NCBI RefSeq assembly: GCF_011355085.1
Contig: NZ_VXCP01000011.1
Location: 36,750 to 100,749, forward strand
Reading direction: 5' to 3'
DNA from: Pseudomonas akapageensis
GTDB lineage: Bacteria > Pseudomonadota > Gammaproteobacteria > Pseudomonadales > Pseudomonadaceae
DNA: 64,000 nucleotides
A model generated the notes under the pieces. The model saw nothing but the letters and a program-made list of their open reading frames with translations. It was not told where the DNA came from and searched no databases. Within the stretch, counting starts at the first letter, position 1. Each line of letters starts with the position of its first letter. Positions 55,089-64,000 of the stretch are shown here, in pieces. The position numbers were made by a program, and so were the translations under genes.

Positions 55089-56093
55089 TTAGACGATAGC
55101 TGCGGCCAGGGTGCGGTAACGGCTGGGGGCTTGCCCCGTCCAATCCTGAAAGGCACGCCGAAAAGCCGCCTCGCTGCTGAAGCCCAGATGGCCGGCAATG
55201 CGGCTAATGGTCCAGTCGGTTTCGCGCAGGCAGCGCTGCGCCGACTCGCACAGGCAGAGCTTGCGCAGCTGCTGGTAGCTGACACCCTCGGCCGCCAGGT
55301 GGCGGCGCAAGGTCGGCTCGCTGATGCCCAGGGCTGCGGCAATCGCGCCCAGTGTCGGGAGCTCGCTTTCATGGGCCAGCGCCGCCTGCAGAAATGCCCG
55401 CACCTGTTGCGTGACCGAGACCACGCTCGGTGCTGCGCCGATCAGGCGAAAGGGGAAATCCACGAGAAACGCCGCCAGTTCGGCAGGCTGGCGAATCACC
55501 GGCCGCGTCAGCAGGCTGGCCTCGAAGCTGAAGCCATAGGTGGGTTTGCCGACCGCGACCGGCGCGTCGAACAGGCCGAGAAAGGGCATGGCATCTTCGC
55601 GCTTGGGATGGGCCAGGAACACGCTGTCCACCGGTAGCGTCTGCCCGGTCAGCCAGGCGAACAGTTGCAGGTAGCAGAACAGCCCGGTCAAGTCGACCAG
55701 GCAGGCGGCCGAGCTGCGTTTGTGGCGCAACGAATCCATATGGAAGACTGCGCGCGCCCCTTGCAGCTCCAGGCTCAATTTCCCTGCCCTGGGGTGCAAC
55801 ATCGCACAGAACTGCGCGGCACACTCGATCGCCTCGACCAGGCTGCTGCAACTGAGCAGGCAGCGGCACATCAGATCGACTTCCTGCTTGCGCATCGGTG
55901 GATGGCTCTCGCCCTTCGCCACCTGGGCCTCAAGCTGCTCGATGGCGTCGCGGAACAGTTTCACGAAGTCGTCGGCCGAAAGCGGCTGCCGCGCCTCGCC
56001 TGCCGGCAGGCTGTTGCGGTCCAGCTCGTCAAGCAATCGCGTGCCCAGCCCGTGGGGAACGCGAACGGCATGTGCTGATCGGAAAGCCATCAT
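55089..56093 (-). CDS. AraC-family regulator
   Basis: The 334-residue protein has an N-terminal arabinose-binding-type domain and a C-terminal double helix-turn-helix: GISEPTLRRHLAAEGVSYQQ and ISRIAGHLGFSSEAAFRRAF. It resembles OruR-type regulators. The ATG at 56093 (MMAFRS) is preferred. It is divergent from the small genes at 56200, so it may control them and the SDR genes. Confidence 0.88.
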   Translation of the reverse strand: MMAFRSAHAVRVPHGLGTRLLDELDRNSLPAGEARQPLSADDFVKLFRDAIEQLEAQVAKGESHPPMRKQEVDLMCRCLLSCSSLVEAIECAAQFCAMLHPRAGKLSLELQGARAVFHMDSLRHKRSSAACLVDLTGLFCYLQLFAWLTGQTLPVDSVFLAHPKREDAMPFLGLFDAPVAVGKPTYGFSFEASLLTRPVIRQPAELAAFLVDFPFRLIGAAPSVVSVTQQVRAFLQAALAHESELPTLGAIAAALGISEPTLRRHLAAEGVSYQQLRKLCLCESAQRCLRETDWTISRIAGHLGFSSEAAFRRAFQDWTGQAPSRYRTLAAAIV

Positions 56094-56199
56094 CCACTTC
56101 TCATGTTGATCGGTGCAGTAACGGTTAGTGATTGATCCGGTGACGGTAGGCCAAAAGCGCTTGTGGATTAATGGCGGCTGATCACAGCGCAGGCCAACC

Positions 56200-56544
56200 A
56201 TGATCCAGATACTCGACGAAATCCTCCTCGCCCCGGAACACATCCCCGCGGTGCTGACCTTATTGGATGAACGCTACTTGCCGCAAGCCGGCGCGCGCGG
56301 GTTGACCCTGCAGCAACGCTGGGTCTCGCCACCGGTTGCCGTGCCGGGCGAACTGAACAGACTCTGGCTGCTCTGGCAGGTGCCCGATGTGTGGGGCTAC
56401 TACGGCATGCGCCTGGGTGCCGGCGCCGAGGTGCACGAGTTCTGGGCCGCCGTCAAAGAACTCGGTCAGCACATCGCCAGGCATGTACTGGGCGACGCCG
56501 ATCAGCCACAGGCCTTACCCGAGGCAACGCACCATGAGGCATGA
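56200..56544 (+). CDS. Small hypothetical protein of oxidoreductase operon
   Basis: The 114-residue protein begins MIQILDEILLAPEHIPAVLT and is Leu- and Trp-rich (LNRLWLLWQVPDVWGYYG). It looks like a small alpha/beta-barrel of the dimeric type, such as NIPSNAP-like proteins. It overlaps the next gene by 11 bases. The function is not known. Confidence 0.65.
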   Translation: MIQILDEILLAPEHIPAVLTLLDERYLPQAGARGLTLQQRWVSPPVAVPGELNRLWLLWQVPDVWGYYGMRLGAGAEVHEFWAAVKELGQHIARHVLGDADQPQALPEATHHEA

Positions 56545-57178
56545 AACGGCACAGCTGTACCTCAACCCCGGCGCCATCGCCGAAACGCTGCAGGAAGAAC
56601 TGCAAAGGCGCCTGCAATACCTCCCCGGCCTTCGCCATTTCAGCCTGGGCCGCAACCTCGAAGGCAGTTGGGGTGCAGGTGATTTTACCCTGGACCTGTA
56701 CCTGGCAAGCGAAGCAATCCACGCCAACCTCGAGGCTGCCCTGGCGCAACTGCCCGGCGTTGCTCGCGTCGACCGCCTGGCGTACCGGCGCCTTGGCGGC
56801 GGCCAGCGTGCCGTCGGCCTGCAGAATGGCATCTGGCGCACCCTGCTGTTGCGGGTGCGCCCGGAACAGGATCCAGGCCTGGTCGCAGCCCTGGAGCGCG
56901 ATCTGCTGCGCATGCCCGCATACATCGCCAGCATCGGCAATTGGCAGCTGAGCCGGGTGTGCTCGGACAGCCCCTGGACCCATGTCTGGCAGCAGGAGTT
57001 CGCCAGCATCGATGGCCTGCTGGGTGAATACCTGACCCACCCCTTTCACTGGGGCTGGGTGGATCGCTGGTTCGATCCGGAATTTCCCGAATGGACCGTG
57101 GACGCGATTGCCCATGCGTTCTGCGCGCAGGCCACCAGCCTGCTGACACTACCTCTTGATAACAAGGAGTCCCTATGA
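56534..57178 (+). CDS. Dabb-like dimeric alpha-beta barrel protein
   Basis: The 214-residue protein appears to hold two ferredoxin-like barrels, with LYLNPGAIAETLQEELQRRL and RTLLLRVRPEQDPGLVAALE as the two strand-helix openings. The fold is that of the stress-responsive Dabb family. It overlaps both neighbours, 11 bases before and four bases after, so it is translated with them. Confidence 0.68.
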   Translation: MRHETAQLYLNPGAIAETLQEELQRRLQYLPGLRHFSLGRNLEGSWGAGDFTLDLYLASEAIHANLEAALAQLPGVARVDRLAYRRLGGGQRAVGLQNGIWRTLLLRVRPEQDPGLVAALERDLLRMPAYIASIGNWQLSRVCSDSPWTHVWQQEFASIDGLLGEYLTHPFHWGWVDRWFDPEFPEWTVDAIAHAFCAQATSLLTLPLDNKESL

Positions 57179-58047
57179 CCCGCACATCGCAAAAACTGGC
57201 TGGCAAAATCGCACTGGTCACCGGCGCCAGTCGTGGCATCGGCCGCGCCATCGCCCAACGCTTCGCGGCAGAAGGTGCAACGGTCGTGGTCAGTGCGCGC
57301 AGCCTGCAGGACGCCGTCACCCTTCCCGGCACCCTGGCCGAAACGGTTGCGCTGATTACCCAGGCCGGCGGCCGAGCGATTGCCCTGGCCGCCGACCTGG
57401 AGGTGCCGGCCCAGCGCGACACCCTGGTGGCACGCGCCGCCGCTTCCGCCGGTGGCCTCGACATTCTGGTCAACAACGCAGGATTCGCCGAATACAGCAG
57501 CGTCGAAACAATGCCGCTGGAGATGTTCGAACGCACCCTGGACCACTACCTGCGGGTACCTTTCGCCCTCAGCCAGGCGGCGATTCCCTTGATGCGGGCC
57601 CGTGGCGCCGGCTGGATACTGAACCTGGGCTCGGTCACCGCACTGCCACCGCTGCGTCCTTACGCCGAGTTCGAACGCCTGGGCGGCATTGCTGCCTACG
57701 CCGCCGTCAAGGCTGCGATCAATCGCTTTACCCAGGGCCTGGCGGCGGAGCTCGAAGCCGACAATATCGCGGTCAATGCCGTAGGGCCCAGCACTGCGAT
57801 CCGCACCCCGGGCGGTGGACGTTTCATACCCGACAGCTACCCGACCGAACCTGTCGAATACCTGGCCGAGACCGCCTTGGCGCTGTGCCATCTGCCCGCC
57901 CGCGAGCGTACCGGCCTGGTCACCCACAGCCTGCACTTCCCGCTGGCGCAGCAGTTGCCGGTCTACACCCTGGACGGCCGCGACACACTGCCAGCACCGA
58001 CGATCCCGGCATGGGCGCACCCGGGCATAGAACCGAGCGGCGCTTGA
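57175..58047 (+). CDS. SDR-family oxidoreductase
   Basis: The 290-residue protein is an SDR: IALVTGASRGIGRAIAQRFA, DILVNNAGFAEYSS and AAYAAVKAAINRFTQGLAAE with Tyr-Lys. The C-terminal part is longer than minimal SDRs. It overlaps the Dabb-like gene by four bases and is followed by a quinone oxidoreductase-like gene. Substrate unknown. Confidence 0.88.
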   Translation: MTRTSQKLAGKIALVTGASRGIGRAIAQRFAAEGATVVVSARSLQDAVTLPGTLAETVALITQAGGRAIALAADLEVPAQRDTLVARAAASAGGLDILVNNAGFAEYSSVETMPLEMFERTLDHYLRVPFALSQAAIPLMRARGAGWILNLGSVTALPPLRPYAEFERLGGIAAYAAVKAAINRFTQGLAAELEADNIAVNAVGPSTAIRTPGGGRFIPDSYPTEPVEYLAETALALCHLPARERTGLVTHSLHFPLAQQLPVYTLDGRDTLPAPTIPAWAHPGIEPSGA

Positions 58048-58091
58048 GCCGCTCCCTTTTTCAACCTCACGCTCACTTCAGAGGTATCACT

Positions 58092-59066
58092 ATGCGTGCT
58101 GTGGTCATGGACCGTTTGGGAGGCAGCGATGTACTGCGGCTGTCCGAGGTGGAAAAGCCAATGCCAGGGCCGGGCGAGGTGCTGATTCGTGTCCATTGCG
58201 CGGGTGTGAATCCGGCGGACTGGAAATGTCGCCAAGGTTGGCTCAGCGGTTTCCTCACCTACCGTTTCCCGTTCATCCTGGGTTTTGACCTGGCCGGAAC
58301 AGTGGCGGGAAGCGGTGAAGGCGTGACGGGGTTTGCCGAAGGCGCAGCAGTTTTCGCCCAGAGCGATGTTGGCGCCGGGAAGTGGGGAGCCTATGCCGAG
58401 TACGTGTGCGTTTCCCGCGAGTCTGTGGTGCCGATGCCCGACAACCTCGACTTTGCCCAGGCAGCCGCAGTGCCCACACCTGCCCTGGCGGCCTGGGCCG
58501 GGCTGTTCGAGGACGGCGGCCTGCAGGCGGGGCACAAGGTGCTGGTGCACGGTGGGGCCGGTGCCGTTGGCACCTTCGCGATCCAGTTCGCGAGAATCGC
58601 CGGGGCGCATGTCGCGGCTACGTGCAGTGCCGGCAATCGCGACTATGTCGAGTCATTGGGCTGCGAGCACAGTATCGACTACCGGACGCAGGATATTCCG
58701 GCTGCCACTCGCCAGTGGTCTCCAGACGGTGTGGATCTGATCCTCGATTGCGTGGGTGGTGCAAGCCTGCCGGGCAGTCTGGACATGCTTCGGCCCGGCG
58801 GGATGCTGGTGTCGATCCTGACCCTCGCCGAGGGCGATCCCGGCCCGGATCACGCCGGCGCCGCACAGCGCGGCCTGCGCACCGCGGTTACCTGGAGCAA
58901 GATGCCCAGCGGCGTGCAACTCGGCAAAATCGCCGCCTTGCTGGGCAGTGGCCAGGTCCGTCCGCCACGGATCGAGACCTTGCCGTTGGAGCAGGTGGCC
59001 AAGGCCCATGACCTTCTGCAGAGCGGCAGCGCCAGGGTGAAACTGGTGTTGCAAGTCGCGGACTGA
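58092..59066 (+). CDS. MDR-family quinone oxidoreductase-like protein
   Basis: The 324-residue protein is a zinc-free medium-chain reductase: VHCAGVNPADWKCRQG, PFILGFDLAGTVAGSGEGVT and VLVHGGAGAVGTFAIQFARI for NADPH. Members reduce quinones or enones. It follows the SDR by 44 bases, likely in the same operon. Confidence 0.9.
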   Translation: MRAVVMDRLGGSDVLRLSEVEKPMPGPGEVLIRVHCAGVNPADWKCRQGWLSGFLTYRFPFILGFDLAGTVAGSGEGVTGFAEGAAVFAQSDVGAGKWGAYAEYVCVSRESVVPMPDNLDFAQAAAVPTPALAAWAGLFEDGGLQAGHKVLVHGGAGAVGTFAIQFARIAGAHVAATCSAGNRDYVESLGCEHSIDYRTQDIPAATRQWSPDGVDLILDCVGGASLPGSLDMLRPGGMLVSILTLAEGDPGPDHAGAAQRGLRTAVTWSKMPSGVQLGKIAALLGSGQVRPPRIETLPLEQVAKAHDLLQSGSARVKLVLQVAD

Positions 59067-59097
59067 AACCCATACCTCACAGGTAAAAGACGGACAT

Positions 59098-59201
59098 GTA
59101 GCCGCTGCCGCAGGCTGCGCTCGCCTGCGCGGCAGGCGCAGGATCTCAAGATCGCCGGGGAGCCCCTGCGGGACTCCAGCGCAGCCTGCGGCAGCGGCTA
59201 C
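59098..59201. repeat. REPIN, GTAGCCGCTGCCGCAGGC family
   Basis: A perfect 24-base inverted pair (59098-59121 with 59178-59201) begins GTAGCCGCTGCCGCAGGCTG and closes a smaller inner palindrome. This is a third REP family, different from those at 17482 and 28482. Confidence 0.9.
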
Positions 59202-59296
59202 AGAGGATTGCGGCGCTTCCAAAAAAATGCCGCCTCGAGGGCGGCAAAATCAAGAGAGGGATTCCATCCCTCTCTATGCGGAGATGACGACCTGGG

Positions 59297-60325
59297 CTAT
59301 TTGGCCGCCCAGGCGTTGAAGCGTTGTTCCAGTTGCTCACCATGATCGGCCCAGAAGCCAGCGCTCATGTGCAGTTGCTGTTGCAGGTTGGTGGCGCCGG
59401 TCGGCAGCTCTTCCAGACGCTTGGCGCTGAGCAGGCCGATTGCCTGGCGGTTGACCGGGCCATAGGCGATGTTCTCGGCGTAGCTTTTCTGTTGCTCGGC
59501 CGCGAGGGTGTGGTTGATGAACTTGAGCGCCTCGGCCGAGTTCTTCGAACCGCGCGGGATGGCCCAGGCGTCCATGTCGTAGATACCGCCGTTCCAGACA
59601 ATGCGCAGGTGGCTGTCATTCTGCACGGCACTGATACGGCCGCTGTAGGCAGAGCTCATCACCACATCGCCCGAGGCCAGGTACTGCGGTGGCTGGGCAC
59701 CAGCTTCCCACCACTGGATGCTCGGCTTGATTTCGTCCAGCTTGTGGAAGGCGCGGTCCTGGCCTTCCTTGGTGGCGAGCTGGGTGTAGACCTCGCTGGC
59801 CGGAACGCCGTCGGCGAGCAGGGCGAACTCCAGGGTGTACATGGCGCCTTTGCGCAGGCCGCGCTTGCCGGGGAATTTGTTCAGGTCCCAGAAGTCCTGC
59901 CAGCCACTGGGAGCGGTTTGCAACTTATCGGCGTTGTAGGCCAGGACTGTGGACCAGACAAAGAAGCCGACGCCACACTGCTGGGCAGTCTCTGGCAACA
60001 GGTTCTTGGCAATTGCAGGATCCGGACTGAACTCCTCCAGCAGGCCCTCATCACAGGCCCGGGCAAGTTCCGGCATTTCCATCTCGACCACGTCCCAGGA
60101 AACGCTGCCGGTATCGACCATGACCTTGATCTTGGCCATCTCGCCATTGAACTCACCGGCGACGACTTTTGTACCGGTCTGCGCCTGGTAAGTGTTGTAG
60201 AAGGCCGCGACTTGCGCGTCCTTGTTCGCACCGCCATGGGAGACCACGGTGAGATCGGCCTGAGCCTGCGTTGCGCAGCAGGCCGCGCCGGCAAGGAACA
60301 AGGGAAGGATGAGATTCTTGTGCAT
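59297..60325 (-). CDS. Polyamine-type ABC substrate-binding protein
   Basis: The 342-residue protein has a signal peptide (LPLFLAGAACCATQAQA) and a PotD/type II binding fold: LTVVSHGGANKDAQVAAFYN, WDVVEMEMPELARACDEGLL and DMDAWAIPRGSKNSAEALKF. GGAG precedes the ATG at 60325. No permease or ATPase is next to it in the window, so partners lie elsewhere. Putrescine or spermidine is the family's usual ligand. Confidence 0.85.
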   Translation of the reverse strand: MHKNLILPLFLAGAACCATQAQADLTVVSHGGANKDAQVAAFYNTYQAQTGTKVVAGEFNGEMAKIKVMVDTGSVSWDVVEMEMPELARACDEGLLEEFSPDPAIAKNLLPETAQQCGVGFFVWSTVLAYNADKLQTAPSGWQDFWDLNKFPGKRGLRKGAMYTLEFALLADGVPASEVYTQLATKEGQDRAFHKLDEIKPSIQWWEAGAQPPQYLASGDVVMSSAYSGRISAVQNDSHLRIVWNGGIYDMDAWAIPRGSKNSAEALKFINHTLAAEQQKSYAENIAYGPVNRQAIGLLSAKRLEELPTGATNLQQQLHMSAGFWADHGEQLEQRFNAWAAK

Positions 60326-60546
60326 TGTTATGATCTCCGGTTCGCAGCGGGCACACACCCGACACGGCTGAATGACTGACCCGGCCAGTGTCGGGTCCGT
60401 GCGCGGGGGCCACAATCAGACGCAATTAACATTCGTGTCTCAAGCTTTGTACCTTCGTATGAGCAGGGATCACCGGATGCCGCGTCGCCCGGACAGTTGC
60501 GCTAACATGCCACCCACACTTCATGCCCCAACGGAAAGCCGCCCGC

Positions 60547-62031
60547 ATGCCCCTGAATGTCAGCGACATCATCGCCATCCCCGAACTGCGCACGCGGCTG
60601 CTCAGCGGTGGCCAGGGCCTTGGCCGGACGGTGCGCTGGGCGCATGTCTGCGAGCTGGCCGACCCCACCCAATGGTTTGGCGAAGGCGACCTGCTGATGA
60701 CCACCGGGATCGGCATTCCGGTGGCGCCTGACGAGCAGCGCCGCTACGTGGAACGTCTGTCTGGCGCGGGTCTGGCCGGCTTGATGATCGGCGAGGACAT
60801 GCAGGCGCCGGCGGACCTTGTGGCCTTGCAACAGGCTGCCGAAGCACTCGGTTTTCCCCTGCTGGTCACCCACTACGGCGTACCCTTTGCAGCGGTGACC
60901 CGCGCCATTGTCGACGCCGGCCGCCAGGAAGAATTCGAGCGCCGCAACACCATTGCCCGGATCTATGAAAGCGCCCGTTTGAGTATCCAGGGGCTGGGCC
61001 TGAAGACCCTGCTGCAACGTCTGGAAAAGGACGTACAGGCGAGCCTCAAACTGGTCGAGCCGCAGTCGCTGGAGCCCTGGCAGCCGGGCCTTGCCAGCTT
61101 GACTCCGGAACAGCGCGCGCCCCTGTCGCAATACCGCCTGGAGACCACAGGCAACCAGCCCGTGGTACGTCGCTGTCGTCTGGCCGAGGGCGAGGCGCTG
61201 GTAATGGCCGTGCCCTCCCTGCGCGATTGCTGGCTGATCGCCCACGGCGAGCAACTGCCCGATTATGGTTTGCTGCACCACCTGGTTGCCGTGCTCGGCA
61301 TCGAGCTCGAACGCTTGCGGGTCGAATGCGAGCGCAGCCTGCGCCTGGGCTCCGAGCTGCTGGACGACCTGTTGCAGCAACGCCTGTCCCGGCATCAGGC
61401 CGAAGAGCGCCTGAGCCAGTTCGGCAAGCCCCGGGAACAGATCCACCTGGCCGTGGCGCGCCCCGCACCGGCGGCACTGGCCGAATGCTACGAGACCTTG
61501 CAGCGCGACGGCGTGTCTGTGTTGTTGCGGGCCCAGGGTGAGGAACTGATTCTGTTGTACTGGGGCGATGTGGCGCCGCAACTGCATGCCCGATTGCACA
61601 GTGCGCTGGGCCTGAGCAACCCCTTGGGCCATCCTGAGCGTTGCCTGGAGGCGTTACGTGAAGCGCGCCTGGCGTTGGCCCATACCAACGCACAAACCCC
61701 CTTGGCCGCCTATGCGCAAGTGGGTGCCAACAGCCCCTGGCTACCGCAAAGCCTGGACGAGGCTGCCCGGGTGTTCCGCCAGGTGCTGGGCAACCTCGCC
61801 GACTATGACAGCCAGCAAGGCACCCCCATGCTGCACACCCTGCGCGTGTTCCTGGCGCACAACCGCTCGTGGCTGGCCGCCGCCAAGGAACTGCACGTGC
61901 ACAAGCAAACGCTGGTCTACCGCATGCGGCGCATCGAAGAGATCACCGGCCGCTCGCTGGACAACACCGAAGACGTGGCGATCCTTTGGTTCGCCCTGCG
62001 CGCGGCGGATGTCGCCGGCATGCAACCATGA
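60547..62031 (+). CDS. PucR-family transcriptional regulator
   Basis: The 494-residue protein has an N-terminal PucR domain (VSDIIAIPELRTRLLSGGQG, LLMTTGIGIPVAPDEQRRYV) and a C-terminal PucR-type helix-turn-helix (HTLRVFLAHNRSWLAAAKEL, VHKQTLVYRMRRIEEITGRS). It is divergent from the binding-protein gene and lies upstream of the amine oxidase-like gene, so it likely regulates one or both. Confidence 0.9.
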   Translation: MPLNVSDIIAIPELRTRLLSGGQGLGRTVRWAHVCELADPTQWFGEGDLLMTTGIGIPVAPDEQRRYVERLSGAGLAGLMIGEDMQAPADLVALQQAAEALGFPLLVTHYGVPFAAVTRAIVDAGRQEEFERRNTIARIYESARLSIQGLGLKTLLQRLEKDVQASLKLVEPQSLEPWQPGLASLTPEQRAPLSQYRLETTGNQPVVRRCRLAEGEALVMAVPSLRDCWLIAHGEQLPDYGLLHHLVAVLGIELERLRVECERSLRLGSELLDDLLQQRLSRHQAEERLSQFGKPREQIHLAVARPAPAALAECYETLQRDGVSVLLRAQGEELILLYWGDVAPQLHARLHSALGLSNPLGHPERCLEALREARLALAHTNAQTPLAAYAQVGANSPWLPQSLDEAARVFRQVLGNLADYDSQQGTPMLHTLRVFLAHNRSWLAAAKELHVHKQTLVYRMRRIEEITGRSLDNTEDVAILWFALRAADVAGMQP

Positions 62032-62144
62032 TCCTCATACGATCGAACAAGTCCGGCGCTCGCGTTCTTAATCGCGCCTGATTGTTGTGCGTGCCGTGCC
62101 GTTCAAGACTAGGCCCACACGCTCCGAACAAGAGGGACACCCCC

Positions 62145-63551
62145 ATGAAACTTGCGCTGACTCCTGCGCTCAAGCGCAGCCACTGGATGGAAACCGCCGA
62201 GCCCTCGCTGCACATCCCGGCAGCATTGCAGGGCGCGCATCAGGTCGATGTGGCTATTATCGGCGGTGGCTTCGTCGGCCTCTGGACGGCACTGACCCTC
62301 AAACAGCACGAGCCGGACATTCGCGTCGCGATACTGGAACAGGACGTGTGCGGTGGTGGTGCTTCGGGTCGCAACGGCGGTTTCGTGATGTCCTGGTGGC
62401 CCAAGATCAGCAGCCTCACCTCCTTCTGCGACAAGGAACAGGCCCTGTTCCTTGGGCAAAGCGCCGAACGGGCCATTTACGAGTTGGGCGAGTTTTGCCA
62501 GCAGCACAAGATCGATGCGCACTTCCAGCAGAACGGCTGGCTGTGGACCGCCACCAGCCCCGAGCATATCGACAGCTGGCAGGGCACCCTCGATGCCTGC
62601 GCGCGCCTGGGCGTGGCCCCGTTCGAACGCTTGTCGGCCAGCGAAGTCGCTCGCCGTACCGGTTCGAAAACGCACCTGGCGGGTGTGCTGGAACGCAGCA
62701 ACGCCACCGTACAACCGGCTGCGCTGGTCCGCGGCATGCGCAAAGTGGCGCTGGCCGCCGGCGTCGAGATTCATGAAAACAGTGGCGTGACCCACATCGA
62801 AGCCGGCAACCCGGTCCAACTGAGCACCGCGAGCGGGCGGATCAGTGCGGCCAACGTCGTGCTGGCGACCAACGCCTGGTCGGCCGCCCTACCCGAGCTT
62901 GCCAAACTGATCGTGCCGGTCAACAGCTCCATCGTGGTGACCGAGCCCATCGCTCAGCGCCTGGAGCAGATGGGCTGGACGGGCGCCGAAGCCATCACCG
63001 ACTCGCAGATGATGGTCGACTACTACCGCACCACCCGCGACGGGCGCATCGCGTTCGGCAAAGGGACCGGCGTCATCAGTTATGGCGCGAAGATCACTCC
63101 GAAGTTCAGCGACGACCCCTACAGCATCGCCCTGACCGAAGCCGACCTGCGTCGCACCTATCCAATGCTCGATGACAAGGCGGTGACTCATTCCTGGTCC
63201 GGCCCGATCGACCGCACCTATGACAGCCTGCCGGTATTCGGCCACCTGCGCGGCCACGAAAACATCCATTACGGCATCGGCTGGAGCGGCAATGGCGTGG
63301 GCCCCAGCCGTCTGGGCGGGCGCATCCTGGCCAGCCTTGCCCTGGGTCGCAAGGATGAATGGAGCCAGTGCGCTCTGGTTGGCCGTCAGTGCAAGAAATT
63401 CCCCGCAGAACCCATGCGCTACCTCGGCGGCTCGCTGGTACGCCACGCGGTACTGCGCAAGGAACGCGCGGAAATGGCCGGGCGCAAGGCTGCCCCGCTC
63501 GACCGCATGCTCGCCAAACTGGCCCCTGCCGGGCTGGAAGACAAATCCTGA
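62145..63551 (+). CDS. FAD-dependent amine oxidoreductase, PuuB-like
   Basis: The 468-residue protein is a DadA-type flavoprotein: VDVAIIGGGFVGLWTALTLK near residue 34, GGGASGRNGGFVMSWWPKIS and the C-terminal HYGIGWSGNGVGPSRLGGRI. It resembles gamma-glutamylputrescine oxidase and should oxidise an amine. Together with the polyamine-type binding protein and PucR regulator it suggests an amine catabolic locus. A cupin gene follows nine bases later. Confidence 0.87.
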   Translation: MKLALTPALKRSHWMETAEPSLHIPAALQGAHQVDVAIIGGGFVGLWTALTLKQHEPDIRVAILEQDVCGGGASGRNGGFVMSWWPKISSLTSFCDKEQALFLGQSAERAIYELGEFCQQHKIDAHFQQNGWLWTATSPEHIDSWQGTLDACARLGVAPFERLSASEVARRTGSKTHLAGVLERSNATVQPAALVRGMRKVALAAGVEIHENSGVTHIEAGNPVQLSTASGRISAANVVLATNAWSAALPELAKLIVPVNSSIVVTEPIAQRLEQMGWTGAEAITDSQMMVDYYRTTRDGRIAFGKGTGVISYGAKITPKFSDDPYSIALTEADLRRTYPMLDDKAVTHSWSGPIDRTYDSLPVFGHLRGHENIHYGIGWSGNGVGPSRLGGRILASLALGRKDEWSQCALVGRQCKKFPAEPMRYLGGSLVRHAVLRKERAEMAGRKAAPLDRMLAKLAPAGLEDKS

Positions 63552-63560
63552 GGAGATCTT

Positions 63561-63908
63561 ATGAACCCTGTTCTGATTCACCTGGAAAACGACAGTGCCT
63601 TCACCCCTGCCGCCCCGATCGGCGCGCCCGTCGGCGAGCCGGTAGCCCAGGCGCGCACGGCCCTGCACCAGGAGCTCCCGGCGCAGAACGCCTCGACCGG
63701 CATCTGGGAGTGCAGCCCCGGTCGCTTCCGCCGTCAGGTCGTGCAAGCGGAGTACAGCTATTTCATCGAGGGGGAAGGCAGCTTTACCCCCGATGGTGGC
63801 GATACCATCGAGTTTCGGGCGGGGAATGCGATCTACTTTGCGGCCAATACCCAGGGGACCTGGGAAGTTCGTAAAACTGTGCGCAAGACCTACCTGATTC
63901 TTGGTTGA
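63561..63908 (+). CDS. Cupin-domain protein
   Basis: The 115-residue protein is a small cupin (DUF861/EutQ-like): GIWECSPGRFRRQVVQAEYS and GSFTPDGGDTIEFRAGNAIY. It is co-transcribed with the amine oxidase. Such cupins often accompany amine and ureide catabolic genes; the role is undefined. Confidence 0.85.
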   Translation: MNPVLIHLENDSAFTPAAPIGAPVGEPVAQARTALHQELPAQNASTGIWECSPGRFRRQVVQAEYSYFIEGEGSFTPDGGDTIEFRAGNAIYFAANTQGTWEVRKTVRKTYLILG

Positions 63909-63940
63909 AACTGTCGGCGTCTGATAGGGCCTCATCGCTG

Positions 63941-64000
63941 GCAAGCCAGCTCCCACAGTGATGTACGTATCACCGTGGAACTCCTGTGGGAGCTGGCTTG
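63941..64000. repeat. REPIN, GTGGGAGCTGGCTTGCC family, cut by window end
   Basis: GCAAGCCAGCTCCCACAG (63941-63958) pairs with CTGTGGGAGCTGGCTTG (63984-64000), same family as at 28482. The right arm is truncated by the end of the window. Confidence 0.85.

Overview
The window is a chromosomal segment of a fluorescent-group-like Pseudomonas. It has high-GC codon use, the block thrS-infC-rpmI-rplT-pheS-pheT-ihfA-merR next to a tRNA-Pro(GGG) gene, an rbs operon with a nucleoside hydrolase, DUF1654, DUF2388 and TerC proteins, and several REPIN-type palindromes typical of this genus. Family calls are made by eye from motifs and remembered families; no database search was run.

Region 1 to 4.5 kb is an AT-rich accessory island and the most interesting part. 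It carries an orphan HipB-like regulator and an operon of four genes. These encode a 64-residue peptide with a Ser/Thr/Cys-rich tail, a GNAT acetyltransferase, a free-standing LanM-type dehydratase domain without a LanC cyclase, and an ABC exporter. The layout looks like a compact ribosomal peptide (RiPP, lanthipeptide-like) pathway. It is bracketed by two 52-bp direct repeats (49/52 identical) that copy the 3' end of the neighbouring M20 peptidase gene, as if an element had inserted there and restored that end.

Region 4.5 to 8.8 kb holds the M20 peptidase, small accessory genes, a possible small RNA and a decayed phage-like gene end beside the tRNA-Pro gene. Region 8.8 to 16.3 kb is the essential translation block on the minus strand, with an AUU-started infC and a strong hairpin before pheS. 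Region 16.3 to 25.1 kb has small exported proteins, a cold-shock gene and the rbsBACRK-nucleoside hydrolase operon with its operator. Region 25.1 to 42.1 kb is mixed core genome: a LexA-boxed DUF1654/endonuclease I pair, tRNA-Val, a PuuB-like oxidase, TerC, an NhaR-type regulator, a YadGH-type ABC exporter, an MFS transporter, SstT, YceH, a shikimate dehydrogenase-like protein and PbpG.

Region 42.2 to 54.1 kb is a long, nearly all minus-strand catabolic cluster. It contains a PhyH dioxygenase, RidA, DUF1028, an ArgE-like deacylase, an aldehyde dehydrogenase, a class III aminotransferase, a TauABC-like importer, a flavin monooxygenase and a second RidA, with an HD-domain protein divergent at its head. 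The parts suggest uptake of a nitrogenous compound followed by deacylation, transamination and oxidation; the substrate is unknown. Region 54.2 to 59.1 kb has an AraC-type regulator, two SDRs, a Dabb-like protein and a quinone oxidoreductase-like enzyme. Region 59.3 to 64 kb has a polyamine-type binding protein, a PucR regulator, an amine oxidase-like flavoprotein and a cupin.
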